This document shows positions 16,759-25,409 of a stretch of 64,000 bases of DNA, in pieces. The number at the start of each line of letters is the position of its first letter. The first letter of the stretch is position 1. Below the pieces are notes generated by a model. It ran no database searches, had not been told where the DNA came from, and was given only the letters and a program-made list of their open reading frames with translations. A program made the translations under genes and the position numbers. The stretch spans positions 57,544 through 121,543 of IMG/VR virus record IMGVR_UViG_3300050821_013777; one strand, given 5' to 3'. Source of the stretch: a virus.

Positions 16759-18770
16759 TGCTCTATTTCTACACCGCGGTGTACGGCGACCACATCGCGC
16801 TGCCTGAGTTCGAGACGAAAGGCTTCGAGTTCCGCTGCTACACCGACCGGAAGATCGAGTCGAAGACGTGGAAGATCATCTATGAGACGGCTCAGCACGA
16901 ACATCCACGCATGGCCGCGAAGTGGCGGAAGCTCCACCCAGCCACGCCGCACTCTAGAGACATCTCGATCTGGATCGACGCGTCCATCACCGTCACCGAC
17001 GTCCACGAGATGGTGCGTGTCTGTAAGGCCGCGCTCAAAGGTCACGACGTTGCGCTCTTCAAGCACCCCGAACGCACGAACATCTTCGACGAGGCCGTCG
17101 CGTCGATCAAGATGCCGAACAAGTACAGCGGGCTGCCGCTGATCGCGCAGGTCGAATCCTACCGCGAGGCCGGACTGCTTCAGGATTCGGGACTGTGGGC
17201 CGGCGGCGTGATCGCGCGACAGCACGGTCCGAAGTACGTCAACTTCGAGAACGACTGGTGGGCGGAGTGCAAGAAGTGGTCATACCAGGACCAGCTCAGC
17301 CTCCCCTACGTGCTGTGGAAGCACAACGTCCATCCCGGCGTGATCCCTGGCAGCGTCTACAAAACGGCCTTCCACACATGGTCGCCGACCGCCGATCCGG
17401 TGAGTCCGGCGACGACGCCGACCATCACGCTCGGGAGAACATTCGCCGCCGCCGCCGCGCACATCTCAGCCTCCTCACCACTCCTCTCCGTCATCACGCC
17501 CACGCACAACGTGAAGTGGATCGCCGACTGCTGGACGTCTCTCATGCGGCAGACGTACGCGAACTTCGAGTGGGTGGTGTCGGTCAACGACAAGAGCGGC
17601 AAGCGCCAACAGGTACAAGCGCTCGCGCTCGCTGTACGTGCGATCGTCGGTGATGATCCCCGCGTCAAGGTCATCCCCGACTACGCGCCGTTCTCGCACG
17701 TCGGGCAGCGCAAGGCGTTCGCGTTCGGTGCGGCGTCGGGTGAGGCGGTCATCGAGTACGACCACGACGACCTCCTGACACCCGATGCGTTGGAGGAGAT
17801 CGCGAAGGCGTTCGCCGATCCGGCTGTCGGCTTCGTCTACTCAGACTTCGCCGACTTTCACGACGGTGCGGTCGATCCGAACGGGAAGCCGCTACTCCAG
17901 GGCAATCTCACCTACCGCCACCCCGAGGTCCGCCCCGGCTGGATCACAACCGGCTTCAAGTTCTACGACGCCAACGTTCTCTCGCCCGTTCGACCCGGCA
18001 AGTACGAGTGTGTCGACTCGCCCGACGCCACGGCACTCAAGGTCTCGCACATCTACACAGCACCGAACCACGTGCGCGCATGGCGCCGGAGCGTCTACGA
18101 AGCGGTCGGCGGCCACGATCCGAGTTTTCCGATCGCCGACGATCACGAGCTGATCTGCCGCACGTACCTGGCGACGAGGTTCCACCACATCAGGAGGCCG
18201 CTCTACCTCTACCGAATCAGCGGCGAAAATACGTGGGCGCAGAACGTAGGCGCGATCAAGGAGACGAGCGACCGCATCCAGAATGACTATCTGGAGCGCC
18301 TGGTGCTGCGCGAGTGCGAGCTGCTCGGCGTGGACGCGATCGAGCTTGGTGGAGGCATCGACCCGCGTACAGGGTGGAAGGCGTGCGACCTCGAAGGCGC
18401 GCCGATCACGGCTGACTTGCGCGAGCGCTGGCCATTCGACGACGGTTCAGTCGGAGCGTTCCGTGCGAGCGATCTTCTCGAACACTTGCCCGACAAGCTG
18501 CACACGATGAGCGAGATCCATCGCTGCCTACGGCCGGGCGGATGGCTGATATCCATGACGCCTAGCGCGGAGGGGGTCGGCGCACACATGGATCCTACTC
18601 ACTGCAGTTATTGGGTGCCCCAGAGCTTCTGGTACTACACACGAGACGCCTCCGCGCGGTACATTCGCAACACCACGATGCGCTTCGCCGAAGTCCACCT
18701 CGACACCGTGCCGATCATGATCCAGGGCGTCACGGTCCCCTACGTGCGCGCGGATCTGGTGAAGCTGTGA
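16758..18770 (+). CDS. Three-domain glycosyltransferase: TOD1/DUF616-like, GT2, methyltransferase
   Basis: 670 aa. Residues ~1-215 resemble TOD1/MUCI70 (DUF616) glycosyltransferase-like domains (FYTAVYGDH, CYTDR, WIDASITV). Residues ~235-515 are a GT2 domain (LSVITPTHNVKWIADCW, IEYDHDDLLTPDALEE with the DxD-type motif). Residues ~530-665 are a class I methyltransferase (ELGGGIDPRTGW, FRASDLLEHLP, LRPGGWLISMTPS). One chain would therefore extend and methylate a glycan. It heads a plus-strand unit with the oxygenase-like gene that overlaps its stop. Confidence 0.83.
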   Translation: MLYFYTAVYGDHIALPEFETKGFEFRCYTDRKIESKTWKIIYETAQHEHPRMAAKWRKLHPATPHSRDISIWIDASITVTDVHEMVRVCKAALKGHDVALFKHPERTNIFDEAVASIKMPNKYSGLPLIAQVESYREAGLLQDSGLWAGGVIARQHGPKYVNFENDWWAECKKWSYQDQLSLPYVLWKHNVHPGVIPGSVYKTAFHTWSPTADPVSPATTPTITLGRTFAAAAAHISASSPLLSVITPTHNVKWIADCWTSLMRQTYANFEWVVSVNDKSGKRQQVQALALAVRAIVGDDPRVKVIPDYAPFSHVGQRKAFAFGAASGEAVIEYDHDDLLTPDALEEIAKAFADPAVGFVYSDFADFHDGAVDPNGKPLLQGNLTYRHPEVRPGWITTGFKFYDANVLSPVRPGKYECVDSPDATALKVSHIYTAPNHVRAWRRSVYEAVGGHDPSFPIADDHELICRTYLATRFHHIRRPLYLYRISGENTWAQNVGAIKETSDRIQNDYLERLVLRECELLGVDAIELGGGIDPRTGWKACDLEGAPITADLRERWPFDDGSVGAFRASDLLEHLPDKLHTMSEIHRCLRPGGWLISMTPSAEGVGAHMDPTHCSYWVPQSFWYYTRDASARYIRNTTMRFAEVHLDTVPIMIQGVTVPYVRADLVKL

Positions 18771-19339
18771 GCGCGACGTTCAACCGGCAGCCTGAAGTCG
18801 TGATCGTGGACGACTTTCTCCCCGATCCGGAGCCGGCCCGAAAGCTCGCTCTCACGCTGACGTATGAGAAGATGGGCTCGGCCGGTAAGCGCTCCACCGA
18901 GACGTTCCGCCATCTCATCACTCCGGCTGTCTTCGAAGATCTCCTCCACCGCAAGCTCACGAAGCCGTGGGACCACTATCCCATCAACGGGCGCTTCCAG
19001 TTCTGCACCGCCGAAGACCCGCTCGTCTACCACGCCGACGAACAGTCTCACGCCGGCATCATCTTTCTCACGCCAGACGCACCGATCGAGTCGGGGCTCT
19101 CACTCGTTCGCAGTCGCGTGACCAGCGCGCGGGATTCAGCGAAGGACGTCAACACCGGCGCGACCTACAGCAACAACCTGCTCGACGGAACGAAGTGGGA
19201 GACGGTCGACAAGATCGGCAACATCTACAACCGCCTCGTACTCTGGAACGGCCGGCTCAACCACGCTCCGAGCTGCTACTTCGGCACGGAGTTATCGAAC
19301 GCGCGGCTGTTCTGGATGTTCTTCTTCGACGCCGCGTAG
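18767..19339 (+). CDS. 2-oxoglutarate/Fe(II) oxygenase-like protein, DUF6445 type
   Basis: 190 aa from GTG 18767 (GTGA overlap). YHADEQSHAGIIFL supplies the HxD-type iron ligands, RLNHAPSCYFG the distal His and NARLFWMFFF the Arg expected for 2-oxoglutarate, arranged as in the prolyl-hydroxylase-like DUF6445 family; assignment is from the motif pattern. It could hydroxylate a protein or a sugar; the nearby collagen-like fibres and glycosyltransferases make fibre modification attractive but unproven. Its 3' end overlaps the convergent methyltransferase gene by 48 bp. Confidence 0.7.
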   Translation: MSATFNRQPEVVIVDDFLPDPEPARKLALTLTYEKMGSAGKRSTETFRHLITPAVFEDLLHRKLTKPWDHYPINGRFQFCTAEDPLVYHADEQSHAGIIFLTPDAPIESGLSLVRSRVTSARDSAKDVNTGATYSNNLLDGTKWETVDKIGNIYNRLVLWNGRLNHAPSCYFGTELSNARLFWMFFFDAA

Positions 19340-19909
19340 GCGTAAACGGCCGAGCGCGAAGCAGCGCTTGTTCCCGTACAGCTCGTCATTGAGCAAGTTG
19401 CTGGTGTCGAAGGCAGCACGGCGCACGTCCGGATGCGCAAAGTCATCCCCCACGATCTGCGCGCTCGGCCACAGGAATGCTGACAGTAGGATGTCCCGCA
19501 CCACCGTATCGTAGTCGTGCGCGCCATCCACATAGACGAGCGTCGGTTGAATGCCTTTCTGATATAGCGCCAACAGCCCAACACGCGAGTCGGCTTTCAC
19601 TGGCGTGATGCGCTCACGGCTGTTCCAGCAGTTGACGACGAAAGTCTCCCACAGCGTCGGTAGCTTTGCGGCTAGCGCAGGATCGGTTCGATGCTCCCAG
19701 CTTCCCTGGAAGTGATCGATCGTGTACACGTGTCCCGTCTCGCCGACCTGCTCCGCCAGCCACAACGTGGACTCTCCGACCCACGCGCCGATCTCGACGA
19801 CGACGTCACCAGAGCCGACGAAACAAGACAAGAACGCGCGGTTGCGATCGTCGAACCATCCCTCGCGCCGTGGGAGGACATCTGGGCGTTGCTCGGGCCA
19901 GCCGATCAC
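19292..19909 (-). CDS. Class I SAM-dependent methyltransferase
   Basis: 205 aa. VVEIGAWVGESTLWLAE is motif I; VYTIDHF and PTLVYVDGAHDYDTVVRDI match the methyltransferase_24 group that acts on sugars and small molecules (the metal-binding DGxHxY element is intact). Coupled by an overlap to the glycosyltransferase gene upstream, so probably O-methylates the sugar it adds. The last ~20 residues run antisense over the end of the oxygenase gene and are low-complexity. Confidence 0.82.
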   Translation of the reverse strand: MIGWPEQRPDVLPRREGWFDDRNRAFLSCFVGSGDVVVEIGAWVGESTLWLAEQVGETGHVYTIDHFQGSWEHRTDPALAAKLPTLWETFVVNCWNSRERITPVKADSRVGLLALYQKGIQPTLVYVDGAHDYDTVVRDILLSAFLWPSAQIVGDDFAHPDVRRAAFDTSNLLNDELYGNKRCFALGRLRLRGVEEEHPEQPRVR

Positions 19910-20580
19910 GCGAAGAACTCCGACGGGCAGCGCCGCAGGCCGTTCGCATCGAACTCGCGTCCGACGAAGTTCTTGGTCACGCGCATGCCTTGAAGGGGGC
20001 CGTTCCCGACCATCGACGTTGACCCTACATGCTGTACGAGTCCCGGATTCACGATGCCGTACCGCCAGCGCCGTGTGATTGCCGCGTGGTGGAGCGCCTC
20101 ATCGAATCCGCCTGGTGCGATCGACATCGCCTCCTCCTTGCACGCCGCCAGCTCACGCACGGACTGTCGCGAGAACTTGAGCGCCTGCGCCATCACGTAG
20201 CTGTGCGCGTGGTGGCGCCACAGGCCAATTGGCCATGTGCGGTCGATCCACGGAGAGAAGAACGTCACGAAGGCGAGATCGTCCGGCACAACGAAATCTT
20301 CGATGAAGCTCGGCGCGTTCTTGCTGAATTCGAGATCGTCTTCGAAGAAGCACAGGTCTTCGCCCACTCTGTCGGCGATCTTGAACGCCTCCCACGCTGT
20401 CCATTTGTTCTGTGGCGGTACGCACGGCCGCGGGTGGTACATGGCGGTCCAGCCCGCTGGCGGAAGCACGTCGACACCATCGACAAGCAGCACTCTTCGC
20501 CCGGTGGCACTCTCGTCGATCTGCCGAAGCGTGGACTCCGCGTAGGATGGCTCGCGCGCGCACGTCAGAACGACTATCAC
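19906..20580 (-). CDS. Glycosyltransferase, GT-A fold
   Basis: 224 aa from GTG 20580 (overlaps the stop of the fibre gene 20577-21929). [20 protein letters not shown] is a nucleotide-sugar binding start, [12 protein letters not shown] contains an EDD metal motif at the expected place, and [18 protein letters not shown] resembles the C-terminal conserved loop of GT25-like and MGAT4-like enzymes. Encoded immediately downstream of a collagen-like fibre on the same transcript, it is a good candidate for modifying that fibre. Confidence 0.75.
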   Translation of the reverse strand: MIVVLTCAREPSYAESTLRQIDESATGRRVLLVDGVDVLPPAGWTAMYHPRPCVPPQNKWTAWEAFKIADRVGEDLCFFEDDLEFSKNAPSFIEDFVVPDDLAFVTFFSPWIDRTWPIGLWRHHAHSYVMAQALKFSRQSVRELAACKEEAMSIAPGGFDEALHHAAITRRWRYGIVNPGLVQHVGSTSMVGNGPLQGMRVTKNFVGREFDANGLRRCPSEFFA

Positions 20581-21929
20581 GTCGTAACACGCAGCGACGC
20601 TGTCACCATGAGTGAGGCGAGTGTGCTGGCGCCGGAGTCCCCGCGAAAGAACGCAAAGAATAGTCGTTCACCGGACGTGATGGTCTGTCCTGCGACGCTC
20701 GGCTCGATGATCACATCGAACACGGGTGACGCCGATGGGATGCTGATCGACCCGGAAGCCAGCTCAGTATAGTTTCCTGCAGTCGTGATGTCCGACGTCT
20801 TCCAGAGCTGGAAGAAGTACGTCATTGCTGTGGCGAAGACGAGTGGGACTGCGGCGACAACCTCGACCACGAACCCATCGAGATTCCCTACTGAAACACC
20901 AGAATCGCCTGGATCGAAGGTGAAGTATGGAATGTTCCGGTAGACTGTCGACGACGTTGAGGCAAAAGCGCCTACGGTATTGCCGCCGCCACCATAGATG
21001 CCAGCGACGAGCGGGATGTTACCTGCATTCCCTGGCGCGAAGATCGCGGTGATGTTGCCGCCGCTCACCGCGCCAGTGCCCAGCGTCGTGAGCGCTGACC
21101 AGTTGTAGCTGATGATAAGCCCTGACGGCGCCGGACCGCCCTGAAAGCCTTGTGCGCCTGTCGATCCCTGCGCTCCGGTATTTCCCGTCGCACCCTGAAA
21201 TCCTGTAGTGCCGATGTGCCCCTGTGCACCTTGAGGACCAGTCGCACCAGTATCACCCTGTGGTCCCTGTGTCCCAGCGCCAGTCGCGCCTGTTGATCCC
21301 TGCGCGCCGGTTGCACCAGTTGCGCCCTGCAGACCAGTTGCGCCCTGCAGACCGATGGTACCGGTATCGCCCTGAAATCCCTGCGCGCCACGCGCCCCCT
21401 GAAAACCCTGCGGACCGGCAGGTCCCTGCGCGCCAGTTGACCCTTGCGCACCAGTCGACCCTTGCGCGCCAGCCGCTCCCTGGAAGCCCTGCGATCCCGT
21501 TGCGCCTTGCGCTCCAGATCCAGTTGCGCCTTGTGCTCCCTGAGATCCCTGCGCTCCGCCGGTCGGCCCCTGTGGACCAGATGCACCCTGTGCACCTTGT
21601 GCACCAGCGCCCGGCCCCTGCGTGCCCATTGCTCCCTGCGCGCCCTGGAAGCCGCTCCCCTGAAACCCTTGTGATCCCTGCGCTCCAGTCGATCCTTGCG
21701 GGCCGGCTTGTCCAGGTGCGCCCTGTACACCTTGCGCACCCTGAAAGCCTTGTACCCCCGTGGCGCCCTGCGAACCGGCTTGTCCGGGTGCGCCCTGTAC
21801 GCCCTGTGCGCCTTGCGAACCCTGTACCCCCGTGGCGCCCTGTGCACCCTGCGAGCCACCGCCACCAGCAGGGAGAGATGTCGGGCCGCGCCAGCCATCG
21901 AACCCCCCTGACATATTTCCGCTGCCCAC
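20577..21929 (-). CDS. Collagen-like fibre protein with globular head
   Basis: 450 aa from GTG 21929 (AAAGGA at 9 nt). A short N-terminus is followed by Gly-X-Y repeats over ~27-270 ([16 protein letters not shown]-like units, GSTGAQG, GPQG) and a ~175-residue beta-rich C-terminal domain ([17 protein letters not shown]) that could be a trimeric head. Third collagen-like gene of the window; unlike the other two it lacks the shared N-terminal anchor and is followed by a glycosyltransferase and a methyltransferase. Confidence 0.85.
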   Translation of the reverse strand: MGSGNMSGGFDGWRGPTSLPAGGGGSQGAQGATGVQGSQGAQGVQGAPGQAGSQGATGVQGFQGAQGVQGAPGQAGPQGSTGAQGSQGFQGSGFQGAQGAMGTQGPGAGAQGAQGASGPQGPTGGAQGSQGAQGATGSGAQGATGSQGFQGAAGAQGSTGAQGSTGAQGPAGPQGFQGARGAQGFQGDTGTIGLQGATGLQGATGATGAQGSTGATGAGTQGPQGDTGATGPQGAQGHIGTTGFQGATGNTGAQGSTGAQGFQGGPAPSGLIISYNWSALTTLGTGAVSGGNITAIFAPGNAGNIPLVAGIYGGGGNTVGAFASTSSTVYRNIPYFTFDPGDSGVSVGNLDGFVVEVVAAVPLVFATAMTYFFQLWKTSDITTAGNYTELASGSISIPSASPVFDVIIEPSVAGQTITSGERLFFAFFRGDSGASTLASLMVTASLRVTT

Positions 21930-21956
21930 TCGGATCTGTCCTTTCGTCCGTCTTGG

Positions 21957-22220
21957 TCAGAAGCTCAAGTCGGCGAGGGCTCGGACAACGCGCGAAGCGT
22001 CTCCAATGAGCTGGTTGCTCTTCTCCATCTTGTCTGCCAGCTCGGCGAGTCGTCGCCTGCGTTCATCGCCTTCCAAGACTGAGAGAGCGCGTGCAGATTC
22101 TCTGCAATCAACACCAATTTCATTAATGGCGAGGGTGAAGGTTTGAATTGCAGACTCGACGGTGGGGGGTCCGCCAGGTTTGGTTGGCTCTTCGCTACCA
22201 AGCTCATGAGGTTTCTCCAT
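21957..22220 (-). CDS. Small helical hypothetical protein
   Basis: 87 aa. Acidic N-terminus, then helices with ERRRRLAELADKMEKSNQ that could form a coiled coil. Not recognised. Lies between the peptidoglycan-binding protein and the third collagen-like fibre gene in the same direction. Confidence 0.55.
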   Translation of the reverse strand: MEKPHELGSEEPTKPGGPPTVESAIQTFTLAINEIGVDCRESARALSVLEGDERRRRLAELADKMEKSNQLIGDASRVVRALADLSF

Positions 22221-22241
22221 CGTCGATGTTCTTCACTGCCC

Positions 22242-22802
22242 TTACGCTTTCACCGGCTGTGGCGGAGGGCGGCGCACAGACCGTGCCACGATACCGAGCA
22301 CGAGAAGAATCGACACGCCACCCACGACGTACCAGACCCACTTGTTGTCGCCAGGGGTCGTGGCCGTCATGGCAGGCATGACACTCGGCGGTGGAGGGAT
22401 GAACGTACTTCGCTTCTTGCTTCCGACCCATGGCGGGGGGACGGTTCCGCCGTGGGCCTCGACGTAGGACGTGATTTGTTGCGCCAGCTGATCGGCCTGC
22501 TTGCGCACAGCTGTGATCGCGAGTGGCGCCGGCAGCGGCCCGAGGTAGTTCGCGAACGCGAGGTTCACGGCCTTCACAGTCGCAGGACCGATGATCCCGT
22601 CCACCTTGAGCTTCGATAGCGCCGGATCGCCGCGCGAAGTGCCAAGCGCCTTGAGCGCGTTCTGCAGCAGCGCTGCCGGCGGCGCCTTCGATCGAGCGAC
22701 CTGCCGCTGGATCACCTGCGCGTTCTTCTGTTCGAGCATCGCGAACTGCTCGGGGGTCGGTTGCCCGAAACCACTTCCGCTTATGGTGTACACCTCGGAC
22801 AT
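22242..22802 (-). CDS. Peptidoglycan-binding domain protein with C-terminal membrane anchor
   Basis: 186 aa from ATG 22802 (TGATG overlap). Residues ~55-85 (LSKLKVDGIIGPATVKAVNLAF) are a PG_binding_1 repeat; Pro-rich linker with FIPPPPSVMP; residues ~150-172 (WVWYVVGGVSILLVLGIVA) are a membrane span near the C-terminus. No catalytic domain, so it is a wall-binding anchor, tail- or lysis-related. A second PG-binding protein lies at 30482-30772. Confidence 0.75.
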   Translation of the reverse strand: MSEVYTISGSGFGQPTPEQFAMLEQKNAQVIQRQVARSKAPPAALLQNALKALGTSRGDPALSKLKVDGIIGPATVKAVNLAFANYLGPLPAPLAITAVRKQADQLAQQITSYVEAHGGTVPPPWVGSKKRSTFIPPPPSVMPAMTATTPGDNKWVWYVVGGVSILLVLGIVARSVRRPPPQPVKA

Positions 22803-23197
22803 CACGGCAACTGTGGTTGTAGGCCGCCGGGGCATGAGACTGTTACGACCGCGACACCGGCTGCGACGCGCGCCCAGATGCGTGCGAGCGCCTCCTGTCG
22901 CACGAACTGCATCGACAATCCGTACTCTCCGTTCGAGAGTTCCGTACCAGCATTGTCTGCGAACGTGCGTATGACGATCGGCATCAACACCTGCCCGCCT
23001 GCCGAATCCTCTTCCGCGACCTCGCGGTGCCAGACGCCCGCAGGAGCCGAAGAGAACTCCATGTACCACTGGATCTGCGTCGGACCGCCTGAAGCTACGA
23101 TGTCCCAATCGAACGTGAGCTGATTGGCTGCGATCATCACGGGCTGCGACGGCTGAAAAGAAGCAGTCAGCTTCGTGTTGAGGATGATGATGGCCAC
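22802..23197 (-). CDS. Hypothetical beta-rich protein
   Basis: 131 aa from GTG 23197, which sits 7 nt after a TACCGT -10 box. Sequence such as NQLTFDWDIVASGGPTQIQW and WHREVAEEDSAG suggests a beta-sandwich, as in minor virion proteins. Family not recognised. First gene of the minus-strand unit that continues to the peptidoglycan-binding protein. Confidence 0.6.
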   Translation of the reverse strand: MAIIILNTKLTASFQPSQPVMIAANQLTFDWDIVASGGPTQIQWYMEFSSAPAGVWHREVAEEDSAGGQVLMPIVIRTFADNAGTELSNGEYGLSMQFVRQEALARIWARVAAGVAVVTVSCPGGLQPQLP

Positions 23198-23204
23198 GAG
23201 ATCG

Positions 23205-23234
23205 ACGGTAGCACGACGCGGGGTGACCCTGCAA
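23205..23234 (-). promoter_or_regulatory. Leaderless-type promoter for 23197
   Basis: TTGCAG (23234-23229), 18 bp, TACCGT (23210-23205), 7 nt to GTG 23197. One arm of a divergent promoter pair. Confidence 0.5.
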
Positions 23235-23269
23235 AACACGCCGTGCTGTACAAGACGCAGGGGGTGAAG

Positions 23270-23298
23270 TTGAGCCGGGCCCGCCGCGGGTGTAGGCT
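23270..23298 (+). promoter_or_regulatory. Promoter for 23308
   Basis: TTGAGC (23270-23275), 17 bp, TAGGCT (23293-23298), 9 nt to GTG 23308. TAGGCT is the same hexamer as in the upstream palindrome at 1457-1472. Confidence 0.5.
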
Positions 23299-23307
23299 GG
23301 TCAGGTC

Positions 23308-23793
23308 GTGAAGCACCCAGTCCTAGTCGGCGCGGCCGTGGGCATAGTCGGGCTCGTCGCCTGGTGGAAGCGGCACGTGATCGCAGCGGCATACCAGCGG
23401 CTGCGTGGACGCGCGGCGATGCAAGGGTTTGGAGCTGGCCCGCTCATGACCGGACTGCCCGCGACCGCCGATCCGAGTGTCTGTGCCAAGCAGATCGAGC
23501 GGTACACATTCGCCGCGATGCAGGACCAGTCGCCGATCGTCGGGCTCACGCACGCGAGCTACGCGCTCATCCTGATGGATACGCTCGAAGAGATGATCGG
23601 CCGCCAGGCAATTGCAGCTGCCGGCTACGATCCGATCGCGGTTCGGCAGCTGATCAGGAAGCTCCAGGACGCCCACGCCGAGAAGCTCCAGGCTTGCGAC
23701 CCGTACATGTCACAAGTGCTGGCGCTCAAGAAGGGCGCGGCGCTGCCTGGCTTCGTGATGAACGGCGCGATGGGCGCACCGACCGGGGCCTAG
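23308..23793 (+). CDS. Hypothetical protein with N-terminal membrane span
   Basis: 161 aa. Residues ~3-20 (HPVLVGAAVGIVGLVAWW) form a membrane anchor or uncleaved signal; the rest is helical, with LMDTLEEMIGR and LIRKLQDAHAEKLQ. Not recognised. First gene of a short plus-strand unit of small genes. Confidence 0.6.
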   Translation: MKHPVLVGAAVGIVGLVAWWKRHVIAAAYQRLRGRAAMQGFGAGPLMTGLPATADPSVCAKQIERYTFAAMQDQSPIVGLTHASYALILMDTLEEMIGRQAIAAAGYDPIAVRQLIRKLQDAHAEKLQACDPYMSQVLALKKGAALPGFVMNGAMGAPTGA

Positions 23794-24015
23794 ATGGCGT
23801 CGTTCAAAGAGGTTCGTGCTATGCAGCGAGAGGGCCGCAACCTAAAACGTCGCTACCTCGCTGCGACCGATCCTCGCACAGGTGTTCGCGACGCCGTCGG
23901 GTACGCCAACGACTGTGCATTCCAGAACCCTCCGCCACACGCAGATGCTGTTACACGCGAGCGCTGGGCCACGCGGTGGTTCACTGCCTTCTCACGAAAG
24001 ACGTGTCCTCGATGA
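23794..24015 (+). CDS. Hypothetical 73-aa basic protein
   Basis: Starts directly after the upstream stop (TAGATG). Basic, with REGRNLKRRYL and a C-terminal FSRKTCPR. Not recognised. Overlaps the next gene by ATGA. Confidence 0.5.
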   Translation: MASFKEVRAMQREGRNLKRRYLAATDPRTGVRDAVGYANDCAFQNPPPHADAVTRERWATRWFTAFSRKTCPR

Positions 24016-24302
24016 AGCTCAAGAAGCCGATCGTGTGTCCGTGGGGCGCCGTTTACGGCGGCAACCCCTCCTACGTCACTCCGCGTGGCCGCGCTGTCGT
24101 GATGTGCCGCAAGCGGCAGGCAGTCCGCTTCTACGACGCGAAGGGTAAGCAGGTCGGACCCGAGCAGCACAATGTCGTGCCGGCCGTCATGTACGCGAAC
24201 TACAAGCGCTGGATTGACCCGGACAGCAAGATCCCCGAGTGGATGCAGCGTCAGGGGCACCGCGAGGCCAGAGCGAAGACGAAGCTGCTCGGCCGGCGCT
24301 AA
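24012..24302 (+). CDS. Hypothetical 96-aa basic protein
   Basis: ATG 24012 overlaps the upstream TGA. KKPIVCPWGAVYGG at the N-terminus and a basic tail ending KTKLLGRR; resembles in style the small basic proteins of 25911-30471 but lies on the opposite strand. Function unknown. Confidence 0.5.
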   Translation: MKLKKPIVCPWGAVYGGNPSYVTPRGRAVVMCRKRQAVRFYDAKGKQVGPEQHNVVPAVMYANYKRWIDPDSKIPEWMQRQGHREARAKTKLLGRR

Positions 24303-24478
24303 CGCGCGTGAGCAGCTGTCGTCGTCGTCGACGATGCTCGATCGCGGCGAGCTGTCGGAACGCACTCTTCGTTCATCTCTTGCCACGAGCGGTGTAGTGC
24401 GTGTAGCCGCATCGTCGTTTTGGCGAGACTGCCCAGTTTCTGTACGAGCTGTGGGTTTTGGACCTTCAGGTTTTCCAT
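24299..24478 (-). CDS. Hypothetical 59-aa protein
   Basis: A short ORF with a strong Shine-Dalgarno (GGGAGGAAG, 4-5 nt before ATG 24478). Sequence MENLKVQNPQLVQKLG... is helical, then a Thr-rich end TTTTAAHAR. Convergent with the previous gene (4-bp overlap) and divergent from 24575. Not recognised. Confidence 0.5.
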   Translation of the reverse strand: MENLKVQNPQLVQKLGSLAKTTMRLHALHRSWQEMNEECVPTARRDRASSTTTTAAHAR

Positions 24479-24538
24479 CGCTCTTCCTCCCGAAACTCCT
24501 CACCCTGTGTCCGCTCCGCGACTTGGCAAGAGGGGTTT

Positions 24539-24568
24539 TTGACAGCTCGACCGCTCGACCGCTACCAT
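24539..24568 (+). promoter_or_regulatory. Leaderless promoter for the membrane protein 24575
   Basis: TTGACA (24539-24544), 18 bp, TACCAT (24563-24568), 6 nt to ATG 24575. The cleanest example of the start-codon-proximal promoter type in the window. Confidence 0.7.
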
Positions 24569-24574
24569 CACAGC

Positions 24575-24982
24575 ATGAAGATCCTTCGTGGCTTCCTTTC
24601 GCTCATCGCCACCATCATCGCTCTTGTCGGCATCGGTGAAGCGACCACAGCACTGCACATCGGTCCCAGCCTCGTCGCTTTCATCCTGGCCGGCGGTGGT
24701 GTGCTCGGTGTGCTCGGCATCTCGCCAATCACCCTGAGCGTCGCGACGGCGAACCTGCTCTCGAAGCTCTCGATCTTCATCACGCTCGGCATGGGCACTT
24801 TCGCGTCCTACAGCGCTGGGCATGCAGCGTTCGCACCGAGCCACAGGGTCATCGTGACGATCATCCACGCGCTCGGCGTCGTCGGGACGCTCATGGCCAT
24901 CGCTGGATCGACGCCGACACTCGCTCCAGCCCTGACGCCCCTGCCGCCCGCTCCCCCAGCTGAGCCGCCCAAGGCCGCGTGA
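24575..24982 (+). CDS. Multi-span membrane protein, holin candidate
   Basis: 135 aa. Three to four hydrophobic segments (GFLSLIATIIALVGIG, LVAFILAGGGVLGVLG, LSIFITLGMGTF, VIVTIIHALGVVGTLMAIAG) and a Pro/Ala-rich cytoplasmic tail PPAPPAEPPKAA. Size and topology would suit a holin, but no family signature is seen and no endolysin lies beside it. No Shine-Dalgarno is needed given the promoter 6 nt upstream. Confidence 0.6.
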   Translation: MKILRGFLSLIATIIALVGIGEATTALHIGPSLVAFILAGGGVLGVLGISPITLSVATANLLSKLSIFITLGMGTFASYSAGHAAFAPSHRVIVTIIHALGVVGTLMAIAGSTPTLAPALTPLPPAPPAEPPKAA

Positions 24983-25227
24983 AGATCGTAGACGCGCGCA
25001 GCGGGCGTCTCGTGCAGCTCCGCGAGATGGTGAAGAACGGCCCACGTCCTGACGACTGGTACACAATCATGGAGATGAAGTTCCGCACCCTGCTCACGCG
25101 CACAGCGCATGTCATCAAGCATGACGGTCGCCGCGAGCGCGTAGTCTGTCCTGTGAAGCTGTTACCTCAGCTCACGTTCGATTCGGATCTTCCTCCCCTC
25201 CTCGCAGCTGTCGTCTACCCGTCATGA
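24979..25227 (+). CDS. Hypothetical 82-aa protein
   Basis: GTG 24979 overlaps the stop of the membrane protein. Small soluble protein (MKIVDARSGRLVQLREM...), not recognised. Coupled on both sides (GTGA, ATGA). Confidence 0.5.
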   Translation: MKIVDARSGRLVQLREMVKNGPRPDDWYTIMEMKFRTLLTRTAHVIKHDGRRERVVCPVKLLPQLTFDSDLPPLLAAVVYPS

Positions 25228-25409
25228 TCTGGCCAGCGTTGTCTCCGCTCATGCGCTCGCGCATTCGCTTGGTGGTCGTGGCCGCCGGGCTCATCCCGCT
25301 TGCCATCCTCGCGCGCATGGCCAGCAGCGGGAAGCTCCAGGAGCTGGTCCAACGGCTTGGGGCTCGTGCCTGGCGCGCGCACGACGACGCAAAGTTGCGC
25401 GAGCCCTAG
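25224..25409 (+). CDS. Small single-span membrane protein
   Basis: 61 aa. Residues ~13-30 (IRLVVVAAGLIPLAILA) span the membrane; the C-terminus is amphipathic and basic (LQELVQRLGARAWRAH). ATGA overlap with the gene before. Could be a lysis accessory or small regulator; unknown. Confidence 0.5.
   Translation: MIWPALSPLMRSRIRLVVVAAGLIPLAILARMASSGKLQELVQRLGARAWRAHDDAKLREP

Noticed and set aside
20029-20772. Plus-strand 247-codon frame opposite the GT25-like gene
   Set aside because: Antisense shadow of the glycosyltransferase and the fibre gene; no protein features.
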